Assembly (NCBI GenBank): GCA_023417745.1
Contig: JAEZEM010000325.1
Location: 1 to 6,150, forward strand
Source of the DNA: Pseudomonadota bacterium
Lineage (GTDB): Bacteria; Desulfobacterota; Desulfovibrionia; Desulfovibrionales; Desulfovibrionaceae
Reading direction: 5' to 3'
Length of the DNA: 6,150 bases
Under the pieces are notes generated by a model that did not search any database, was not told the origin of the DNA, and was given only the letters and a program-made list of their open reading frames with translations. How positions within the stretch are numbered: position 1 is the stretch's first letter; every line of letters begins with the position of its first letter. Position numbers and translations under genes: made by a program. Of the stretch, positions 1-5,943 are shown in pieces.

Positions 1-2462
1 GGGAAGAAGGCGGCCACTTCCACGTGGAAGCCGACCCCGCAAAGCCCAAGTACTACGTCCTGGAAATGTTCCCCTACCCCTCGGGGCGCATCCACATGGG
101 GCATGTGCGCAACTACTCCATCGGCGACGTGGTGGCCCGGTTCAAACGCATGGAAGGCCACAATGTCCTGCACCCCATGGGTTGGGACGCGTTCGGCATG
201 CCGGCCGAGAACGCCGCCATCAAGCACAAGCTGCATCCCGCCGCCTGGACCATCTCCAACATCGACTCCATGCGCACCCAACTTCAGCGCCTGGGCTATT
301 CCTATGACTGGCGGCGCGAAATCGCCACCTGTCACCCCGGCTACTACGTCCACGAGCAGCGCTTTTTCCTGAAATTTCTCGAAAAGGGTCTGGTCTACCG
401 CAAACATTCGCCCCAGAACTGGTGCGAAACCTGCGGCACGGTGCTGGCCAACGAACAGGTCATCGACGGCTGCTGCTGGCGCTGCGACCAGGCCGTGGTC
501 CAAAAAGACCTGGAACAGTGGTTCTTGCGCATCACCGACTACGCCGAGGAACTCTTGGCCGACCTCGACAAGCTCGGCGGCTGGCCCGAACGCGTGCTCA
601 CCATGCAGCGCAACTGGATCGGCAAGTCCGTCGGCGCGGAGATCACCTTCAAACTGGCCGAACCCGTGGAAGAGTCTGAAGGCGTCACCGTCTTCACCAC
701 CCGGCCCGACACCCTGTTCGGGGCCACCTTCATGAGCCTGGCCGCCGAGCATCCGCTGGTCTCCAAGCTCATCGCCGGCAAGCCCCAGGAAGCGGCGGTC
801 AATGCTTTTGTGGAGAAAGTGCGCAACCTCGACCGCATCGTGCGCTCGGCCGACGATCTGGAAAAAGAAGGCGTGTTCACCGGGGCCTACTGCGTGAACC
901 CGGCCACGGGCGCGCCGATCCCCATCTATGTCGCCAATTTCGTGCTCATGGGCTACGGCACCGGCGCGGTCATGGCCGTGCCGGCCCACGACCAACGCGA
1001 CTTCGAGTTTGCCCGCAAGTACGACCTGCCCCTGACCGTGGTCATTGAGCCCAAGGGCGAGACCCTGGACGCTGCGGCCCTGACGGCGGCTTATGTCGAT
1101 CCCGGCCTGCTCACCGCCTCCGCGCAGTTCACGGGCCTGGACAACGAGGCGGCCAAGACGGCCATCATTGACTGGCTCGACGCCTCTGGGCGCGGCAAGA
1201 AAAGCATCAACTATCGCCTGCGCGACTGGAACATCTCCCGCCAGCGCTACTGGGGCGCGCCCATCCCGGTCATCTACTGCGAGAGCTGCGGCATCGTGCC
1301 CGTGCCCGACGCCGACCTGCCCGTGGAGCTGCCCCGCGATCTGGCGCTCATGCCCGACGGCCGCTCGCCCCTGCCCCATTCGCCGTCGTTTACCGACGTC
1401 GCCTGCCCCAAATGCGGCGGCAAGGCCCGGCGCGAGACCGACACCCTGGACACCTTTTTCGAGTCGTCCTGGTACTTCGCCCGCTACGCCTCGGCCCGGG
1501 AGGCCGGCCGGCCGTTTGATCCGGCCGAGCTGGCCTACTGGCTGCCGGTGGACCAGTACATCGGCGGCATTGAACACGCCATTTTGCACCTGCTCTACTC
1601 GCGCTTTTTCGTCAAAGCCTTGCGCGACCTCGGCTACGTCGGCTTTGACGAGCCGTTCGCCAATCTGCTGACCCAGGGCATGGTCATCAAGGACGGCTCG
1701 AAGATGAGCAAGTCCAAGGGCAACGTGGTGGACCCGGCCCTCATGATCGGCAAGTACGGGGCCGACACGGTGCGCGTGTTCATCCTCTTTGCCGCGCCGC
1801 CGGAAAAGGATCTGGAGTGGAGCGACTCGGGCATCGAGGGAGCTTCGCGCTTCCTGTCGCGCCTGTGGCGTTTGGTGACCGAGGAGCTTTCGGGCCTGCT
1901 CGTTCCCATGCCGGCCTGCGCCCCGGCCGAAGCCTTGGGCCTGGACGGCCTGCCGCCCCTTTTCGCCGAGCTGCGCCGCCGCGAACACGCCGCCGCCGCC
2001 AAGGCCGGTGCCGACATCCGCGAGCGGTTCCAGTTCAACACGGCCATCGCCGCCGCCATGGAACTGGTCAACTTCCTCTACGCCAATGTCGAGGCGCTTC
2101 GGGCCGAGCCCAAGGGGGCCAAGGCCGTGTCCTCGGCCGTGGCCACCCTTCTCACCGTGCTCTCGCCCATCGCCCCGCACATCTGCGAAGAGCTGTGGCA
2201 GACCGTGGGCCACACGAACCTGCTTCTTAACGAGCCCTGGCCGAGCCACGATCCGGCCGCCCTGACTTCCGACACGGTGGAAATCGTGGTCCAGGTCTGC
2301 GGCAAGCTGCGCGGCAAGCTCACCGTGCCGGCCGACGCCGACAACGCCGCCCTGGAACGCGCCGCCCTGGCCGAGCCCAACGTGGCCAAGCACATCGAGG
2401 GCAAGACCGTGCGCAAGGTCATCGTGGTGCCGGGCAAGCTGGTCAACGTGGTGGCCAACTAG
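1..2462 (+). CDS. leuS: Leucyl-tRNA synthetase (EC 6.1.1.4), 5' end cut off by the window
   Basis: Cytoplasmic class I aminoacyl-tRNA synthetase that charges tRNA-Leu with leucine using ATP and hydrolyses mischarged products. The frame is open from the window edge (first full codon at 3, reading EEGGHFHVEADPAKPKYY), which aligns with the usual LeuRS N-terminus. The GTG at 24 is therefore an internal Val and about 15-20 codons are missing. Visible in order: HIGH-type motif HMGH (93-104); a Cys zinc site (CETC...CWRC, about 426-488); the CP1 editing domain with TTRPDT (696-713), whose last Thr discriminates against leucine, and GTGAVMAVPAHDQRD ending in the editing Asp (codon 999-1001); a second CxxC...CxxC zinc ribbon (CESC near 1279, CPKC near 1404); ATP-binding KMSKS (1701-1715); then the helical anticodon-binding and C-terminal domains ending at TAG 2460-2462. 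The leucine-specific insertion that precedes KMSKS in E. coli is absent: only a few residues separate QGMVIKDGS from KMSKS. All catalytic and editing residues appear intact. Identification is near certain. Confidence 0.98.
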   Translation, partial: EEGGHFHVEADPAKPKYYVLEMFPYPSGRIHMGHVRNYSIGDVVARFKRMEGHNVLHPMGWDAFGMPAENAAIKHKLHPAAWTISNIDSMRTQLQRLGYSYDWRREIATCHPGYYVHEQRFFLKFLEKGLVYRKHSPQNWCETCGTVLANEQVIDGCCWRCDQAVVQKDLEQWFLRITDYAEELLADLDKLGGWPERVLTMQRNWIGKSVGAEITFKLAEPVEESEGVTVFTTRPDTLFGATFMSLAAEHPLVSKLIAGKPQEAAVNAFVEKVRNLDRIVRSADDLEKEGVFTGAYCVNPATGAPIPIYVANFVLMGYGTGAVMAVPAHDQRDFEFARKYDLPLTVVIEPKGETLDAAALTAAYVDPGLLTASAQFTGLDNEAAKTAIIDWLDASGRGKKSINYRLRDWNISRQRYWGAPIPVIYCESCGIVPVPDADLPVELPRDLALMPDGRSPLPHSPSFTDVACPKCGGKARRETDTLDTFFESSWYFARYASAREAGRPFDPAELAYWLPVDQYIGGIEHAILHLLYSRFFVKALRDLGYVGFDEPFANLLTQGMVIKDGSKMSKSKGNVVDPALMIGKYGADTVRVFILFAAPPEKDLEWSDSGIEGASRFLSRLWRLVTEELSGLLVPMPACAPAEALGLDGLPPLFAELRRREHAAAAKAGADIRERFQFNTAIAAAMELVNFLYANVEALRAEPKGAKAVSSAVATLLTVLSPIAPHICEELWQTVGHTNLLLNEPWPSHDPAALTSDTVEIVVQVCGKLRGKLTVPADADNAALERAALAEPNVAKHIEGKTVRKVIVVPGKLVNVVAN

Positions 2463-2486
2463 GCCGCCGCATCCGCCAAGAAACGC

Positions 2487-2522
2487 AAAAGCCGGGGGGA
2501 CGGACGTCCTCCCGGCTTTTTT
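2487..2522. terminator. Rho-independent terminator between convergent leuS and hicB, probably bidirectional
   Basis: The left arm AAAAGCCGGGGGGA (2487-2500) and right arm TCCTCCCGGCTTTT (2507-2520) pair over 14 positions with a single G-T wobble, around the 6-base loop CGGACG. On the plus strand the stem runs into six T (2517-2522), 24 bases after the leuS stop, which is a classic intrinsic terminator. On the minus strand the same stem ends in TTTT, then GCG and TTT, beginning about 20 bases after the hicB stop, so it can also terminate the minus-strand transcript, probably less strongly. Confidence 0.9.
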
Positions 2523-2540
2523 ATGCAGGCTGGGGGCGAT

Positions 2541-2963
2541 TCAGGGCCGGTGGCCGCAAGCGCCGCTTGCGTCATGGTCCGTCAGGGCCACTCTGGCCGC
2601 CCGCAGCAGAAATGAGGAACGGCTGACCCCTTCCTCCCTGGCCCGGGCGTCGATGGCCTGCAAATCCGTCTTGGGCAGCATGACGTTGACGCGCACGTTT
2701 TTCGGCCTAGCCTCGGGCAGGGACACGAGCACGGCCACGCCGTCGGCGAAATCGGGATGCCGGGCCACGGCGTCCAAGGCCATGGGGCGCGGCGGCGAAA
2801 GGCCGTCCTCGGCCAGGCCGCGCACATGCAGGGCCAGGGCCTCGGCCGCCATGCGCCGGGCTTCTTCCAGGGTCTCGCCGGCCGTGACGCAGCCCGGAAA
2901 ATCCGGGAACGACACGCCCCAATCCGAGTCCGCGTCCTTGTGGATGACGGCGATATAGTCCAT
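2541..2963 (-). CDS. HicB-family antitoxin-like protein (orphan, no adjacent hicA)
   Basis: Predicted 140-residue cytoplasmic protein of the type II toxin-antitoxin HicB family. Residues 1-60 carry the degraded RNase H-like HicB fold: MDYIAVIHKD, then WGVSFPDFPGCVTAGETLEEA (12-35), the family signature, followed by an amphipathic helix. Residues about 89-127 (VRVNVMLPKTDLQAIDARA, then SRSSFLLRAARVAL) look like a C-terminal ribbon-helix-helix DNA-binding domain, so an autorepressor or transcription regulator role is plausible. The ATG at 2963 was chosen because AGGAGG precedes it and homologues start at M-x-Y. An in-frame GTG at 2990 would add nine residues with no family match. HicB normally neutralises the mRNA interferase HicA, encoded next to it in about 60 codons. 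No such frame fits between this gene and its neighbours on either side. It lies 51 bases downstream of the acyltransferase and may share its transcript. Family assignment is strong; function without HicA is unknown. Confidence 0.88.
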   Translation of the reverse strand: MDYIAVIHKDADSDWGVSFPDFPGCVTAGETLEEARRMAAEALALHVRGLAEDGLSPPRPMALDAVARHPDFADGVAVLVSLPEARPKNVRVNVMLPKTDLQAIDARAREEGVSRSSFLLRAARVALTDHDASGACGHRP

Positions 2964-2967
2964 GGGG

Positions 2968-2973
2968 CCTCCT
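2968..2973 (-). promoter_or_regulatory. Ribosome binding site of the hicB-like gene
   Basis: AGGAGG on the minus strand, followed by CCCC and then ATG (2963-2961). It is a near-perfect Shine-Dalgarno sequence with a short 4-base spacer, and it decides for ATG 2963 over the upstream GTG at 2990. Confidence 0.75.
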
Positions 2974-3014
2974 AGCGGACACTCACACACGCCAGGCGAA
3001 AGTCAAGCCGCCTC

Positions 3015-4130
3015 TCAGGCCACCACTGGCGCAACCCGCCGCTTGCGCAGGGGCGCGCCGGTCAGCACGGCGTAGAGCTTTGGCGTAAACCGGGCCAGGC
3101 CCCGGGCCAGCCAATAGAGCAGGGTCAGGGCGACCAGCCCCGGCAGCACGAAGGCCACGAGCTGCGCCGCCGGTCCCTCAGGCTGCCACAGCGCCAAAAG
3201 CCGCGTTTGCAGGATCGACACCGTGGGTTCGTGAGTCAAGAAAATGAAAAAGCTCGCCGCGGCCATGCGGTGCAAAAGGCCGCTGCCCATGATCCACGGC
3301 TGGCGCGACAGACACCACAAGGCCACCACGCCAAGCATCTGGTAGAATCGCTTGCCGGCGGCATAGACCACCACGTCCTGGGTCAGCCACGGGGCCAGCC
3401 CGACCACGGCCGTGGCCAGGACGAAAAGCGGCAACACCCACTTGTCCAGCCGGGCCGTGTCGCCCAGAGCAAGGCCCGACCGAGCCAGCAAGCCGCCAAG
3501 ATAGAACCAGAAGGCGAAGCCGCAAAAGCCGTATTCGTCGGCCGGACGCTCGACGAACCACAAGACGAGGAGCAGGGCCAGCCCGGCGCGCGGCAGCCGG
3601 CGCAGGAACAGCAGAAAGACCGGTGTAAGGGCAAAGACCTTCAGCAATTCGCGCAAAAACCACAGCGGGTAATTGACCGGCGAGGTGTCGTAGCCCAGAA
3701 GCTTGGGCAGGATGCCGGCTTCCAGAATGTAGGAACGGCCGCCGAACTGGACAATGCTGCCCACCCAGAGAAACCAGGCGATCCAGATGGCGTTAAAGAG
3801 GAGAAACGGCAGGCCGATGGAATAGAGTTTGCGGCCCATGAGCTGCACGTAGCCGACCGGGGTGAGCTCAAGCTTTCGCAACAGCAGATAGCCGGAGATG
3901 GCAAAAAACAGCGGCACGGCCAGACAGGCCGGCCCCCGGTTGAAGGCCGTGGCCGCGAACTGGACGACCGGACCGTCAAAGGGAACCAGCACGCCCAGGA
4001 ACCGGCCGCCGTGACACAGGACGATCAGCCCAATCAGCACGATGCGCAGCACGTCGATGCGCGCCGAGACGCCGGCTTCGACCGGTCCGCGACAAGGGGC
4101 GAAACCGCCCGTGGGTGGGGAAAAACGCAA
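3015..4130 (-). CDS. Acyltransferase family 3 (AT3) integral membrane protein
   Basis: Predicted multipass inner-membrane O-acyltransferase of the AT3 family (OafA/OafB/NodX-like, Pfam Acyl_transf_3), which moves an acyl group, often acetyl, onto a glycan or other envelope substrate. Numbered from a TTG start (371 residues): ARIDVLR leads into the first membrane helix, where Arg29 and His40 form the R-X10-H motif of this family; LFFAISGYLLL (74-84) and NYPLWFLREL (153-162) are typical family segments; a late helix carries FFIFLTHE (294-301). I count about ten hydrophobic segments, and the C-terminus is basic (LRKRRVAP). There is no ATG near the N-terminus. TTG 4130 has GGAG five bases upstream. 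GTG 4184 and GTG 4211 are alternatives that would add 18 or 27 residues but lack a usable ribosome site. The acyl acceptor cannot be told from sequence. It is followed by the hicB-like gene after 51 bases. Family certain; start uncertain. Confidence 0.88.
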   Translation of the reverse strand: MRFSPPTGGFAPCRGPVEAGVSARIDVLRIVLIGLIVLCHGGRFLGVLVPFDGPVVQFAATAFNRGPACLAVPLFFAISGYLLLRKLELTPVGYVQLMGRKLYSIGLPFLLFNAIWIAWFLWVGSIVQFGGRSYILEAGILPKLLGYDTSPVNYPLWFLRELLKVFALTPVFLLFLRRLPRAGLALLLVLWFVERPADEYGFCGFAFWFYLGGLLARSGLALGDTARLDKWVLPLFVLATAVVGLAPWLTQDVVVYAAGKRFYQMLGVVALWCLSRQPWIMGSGLLHRMAAASFFIFLTHEPTVSILQTRLLALWQPEGPAAQLVAFVLPGLVALTLLYWLARGLARFTPKLYAVLTGAPLRKRRVAPVVA

Positions 4131-4135
4131 GAAGA

Positions 4136-4139
4136 CTCC
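4136..4139 (-). promoter_or_regulatory. Candidate ribosome binding site for the TTG start of the acyltransferase
   Basis: GGAG on the minus strand, a 5-base spacer TCTTC, then TTG (4130-4128). It is the only plausible Shine-Dalgarno in front of any of the possible starts (GTG 4211, GTG 4184, TTG 4130), so it favours the shorter protein. A four-base match is weak evidence by itself. Confidence 0.4.
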
Positions 4140-4259
4140 GAAAAAAGGGGATGAAACAAACAGACTTCTGCCGCGCGACAACACGGAGGAAAGCCACGAC
4201 CACAGCCACACTGACTGCGTCGGATCATCCCCCCGGCCGGTTACGGCACGACCTGAACC

Positions 4260-4345
4260 AGCAAGCCCAGGCCCGACCCCTTCGGAGACGCTACGAACGC
4301 TTTGTGCTCTCTACACGCCGGCCGAAACCGGAGCAAGCCCAGGCC
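4260..4345. repeat. Two copies of a 14-base direct repeat (AGCAAGCCCAGGCC), 72 bases apart
   Basis: AGCAAGCCCAGGCC occurs exactly at 4260-4273 and again at 4332-4345, with a start-to-start distance of 72 bases. The flanks do not continue the match. Both copies lie in the non-coding gap upstream of the acyltransferase. They could be paired protein-binding sites or the trace of a small duplication. The match is seen directly; any role is a guess. Confidence 0.55.
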
Positions 4346-4463
4346 AACCGGACGCCTCGAAACCAAAAAACGTCGCATCCATTGAAAAATCTCACTAAAT
4401 TTCGCGCATCGCCCGACGACCGAACCCTGTGGCCGTCAAGCAAGCGACACGAAGACCGCTGCC

Positions 4464-5933
4464 TCAAGGCGTCACGGCCGAAGGCGCGCGCCAGGCCTCC
4501 CAGGCGGCCCGGGTCGGCGCGGCGATGGCCCGCCAGAAGGCTGGAAAGCTCGTTTCGGTGACCTCCGCCTGGGGGCTGCCCAGGTCGAAATGCTCCGCAA
4601 AGGCCTGACGCCGGGCCGGACATTGCCCCAGGTCGCGATAGGTCGCCTGCCAGTCGGCCGGCTCCCGAAGCCCCCGACCGTAGGCTGCCGACCAGACGTA
4701 TTCCTCCCGCCAAGCGGCTCCGGGCTTGGCCAAGTCCAGAGAATAGGTGGCCATGTCGAGGAGCTCCAGGCTGGAGCGGTCGTAGGTGTGGAGCTGATAG
4801 CCCGGATTGTTGCCGGTGATGGGGGAAATGGACGGGGCCAGGCGCATGCCGCCGGCCACGACTCCCCGGCCGTCCTGCCAAAGACGGAAATCGTCGCGGT
4901 GGACGTGGCCGGCGAAGGCCGCCTTGACCACCGTCGGCGCATAAGCCGACAAGAGTTTGGCGTAGGCGTCGTTCTGGTTCTCGCGCAGGAATCCTTTGTA
5001 GCGATCATCCTCTTTCTTGGCCAGGGCCGCGCCGCTGGCCATGCTGTTGTCGCCCAGCGGAATGTGGGCCATGAGCCAGACTTTTTCCCCGCGCGCCTTG
5101 GCCCCGGCCAGTTCGCGCTCCAGAAAGGCCAACACCGGCCCGCCAAGCGCCTCGTCGGGGTGCTTCACCGACAGAAAGACGTCGTTTATGACCACCAGCC
5201 GCACCCCGCCGGCCTCGGGCATGGTCACGCCGTAACAGCCGTAATGGCTGTAATCGCTTAAAAAATCCGCCCGGGCCGCCTCGTTTTGCAGCATGCCGGC
5301 CAGGGTCTGGGCGGTCAGGGCCAGATAGGGGCTGTGGGGCGCGATGCGGTAGTCGCCTTCCACGCTGTCGTTGTTGCCCAGGGCGGCGTAGACCGGCACG
5401 CCCGGGTAGCGCCGGGCCACTTCGCCGAAGAAATAGGCCACGGTCTTTTGGATGAACGCCTCCAGCCCGGCCTGGGTCGTGTCCTTGGAGAGCTTGGGAT
5501 ACAGCGTCCAGAAATCGTGGCACAGGAGGTCGCCCGGAAAAAGGATGAAGTCCGGGCGCGGGGACCGGGCGGCCATGTCGTTAAGAAATGACTGGAGCAG
5601 CGCGTTGTTGGTGTCCTGGCCGTAGGGCGACAGCCCCGGCTTGGACCGGTCGAGGATGGCCCGCCACCACTCCACGGGCGAGGCGGCCAGCTCGCGCACC
5701 AGGCTGGGATCGGCAAAGGGCGAGAAGTGGACATCGGAAAAGAGCGCGAAGGTCCCCTTGGCCCCGGGCTGCGAGGCCGTATAGGACGTAGCCGGCCCCT
5801 GGGGGCACGACTCCTCGGCCAGGGCCGGCCAGACCGCCAGGGCCAGATAAGCGAGCATGAGCCAAATTCCCCGCCCCGCCAGCCGCGAAAACCGCCTCGC
5901 GCCCTGTCGCTCCCGCCTGCCCAGCCTGTCCAT
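4464..5933 (-). CDS. Secreted acid sphingomyelinase-like metallophosphoesterase
   Basis: Predicted exported calcineurin-like metallophosphoesterase, 489 residues, closest in layout to the acid sphingomyelinase/endopolyphosphatase branch. An Arg-rich N-terminus and hydrophobic stretch (about 23-37) end in PALA-EES, a likely signal peptidase I site near residue 39; no lipobox precedes Cys43. The dinuclear metal motifs occur in order: SDVHF (Asp67, His69), FPGDLL (Asp135), ALGNNDS (186-189), MAHIP (His290) and AGHVHRD (His343, His345). APSISPITGNNPGYQLHTYD (366-385) resembles the conserved segment after the last metal motif in sphingomyelinase-like enzymes. Four Cys (43, 138, 233, 438) could form disulfides after export. 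The substrate is unknown: a phosphodiester of a lipid or nucleotide, or polyphosphate, are all possible. ATG 5933 has a good GGAGG ribosome site; ATG 5858 (residue 26) would leave a short hydrophobic leader and is less likely. Transcribed toward the acyltransferase across a 333-base gap, so membership in one operon is uncertain. Confidence 0.92.
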   Translation of the reverse strand: MDRLGRRERQGARRFSRLAGRGIWLMLAYLALAVWPALAEESCPQGPATSYTASQPGAKGTFALFSDVHFSPFADPSLVRELAASPVEWWRAILDRSKPGLSPYGQDTNNALLQSFLNDMAARSPRPDFILFPGDLLCHDFWTLYPKLSKDTTQAGLEAFIQKTVAYFFGEVARRYPGVPVYAALGNNDSVEGDYRIAPHSPYLALTAQTLAGMLQNEAARADFLSDYSHYGCYGVTMPEAGGVRLVVINDVFLSVKHPDEALGGPVLAFLERELAGAKARGEKVWLMAHIPLGDNSMASGAALAKKEDDRYKGFLRENQNDAYAKLLSAYAPTVVKAAFAGHVHRDDFRLWQDGRGVVAGGMRLAPSISPITGNNPGYQLHTYDRSSLELLDMATYSLDLAKPGAAWREEYVWSAAYGRGLREPADWQATYRDLGQCPARRQAFAEHFDLGSPQAEVTETSFPAFWRAIAAPTRAAWEAWRAPSAVTP

Positions 5934-5938
5934 GCCGC

Positions 5939-5943
5939 CCTCC
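5939..5943 (-). promoter_or_regulatory. Ribosome binding site of the phosphoesterase gene
   Basis: GGAGG on the minus strand within GGGAGGG, five bases before ATG 5933. It supports the long N-terminus, including the Arg-rich part of the signal peptide, over the internal ATG at 5858. Confidence 0.7.

Larger units (their letters stand above)
4131..4463 (-). other. 333-base gap between the phosphoesterase stop and the acyltransferase start; probable leader/promoter region
   Basis: No convincing gene on either strand: the open frames crossing it are rich in Arg, Pro and Ser and match no family I recognise. Two patches are clearly more AT-rich than the surroundings, about 4355-4407 and about 4118-4165, as expected for promoter or untranslated leader DNA. 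No hairpin followed by a T-run lies just after the phosphoesterase stop, so read-through into the acyltransferase cannot be excluded. I could not find a good paired -35/-10 box on the minus strand and recognise no riboswitch class. It also contains a 14-base direct repeat and a 23-codon upstream ORF, listed separately. Confidence 0.6.

Noticed and set aside
24..26. GTG at 24 as the start of leuS
   Set aside because: The frame is open to the window edge and the residues before it (EEGGHFH) match the normal LeuRS N-terminus, so the codon is an internal Val.
2978..3006. Promoter for the hicB-like gene: TTGACT at 3006-3001 on the minus strand
   Set aside because: The -35 box is good, but no -10 box of acceptable quality lies 16-18 bases downstream (AGTGTC at best).
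3207..4154. Plus-strand open frame of 315 codons antisense to the acyltransferase
   Set aside because: Exactly opposite a clear AT3 membrane protein; low-complexity Gln/Lys/Gly content is the antisense image of hydrophobic codons.
4153..4181. Minus-strand -35/-10 pair (TTGTCG ... TTTCAT) before the acyltransferase
   Set aside because: Four of six matches in each box with a 19-base spacer is too weak to call.
4260..4275. Sigma-54 type promoter (GG-N10-GC) in one copy of the 14-base repeat on the minus strand
   Set aside because: The spacing fits in this copy only; the -24 element (CGGGCC) matches TGGCAC poorly and the other copy has the wrong spacing.
4115..4561. Plus-strand open frame of 148 codons through the gap
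   Set aside because: Very rich in Arg, Pro and Ser, no family resemblance, and it overlaps the phosphoesterase 3' end and acyltransferase 5' end antisense; it is a GC-driven open frame.
5832..5933. Twin-arginine export signal in the phosphoesterase
   Set aside because: The N-terminus is Arg-rich (ARRFSRLAG), but the RRxFL pattern is not properly met; a general secretory signal peptide with an ALA cleavage site fits better.
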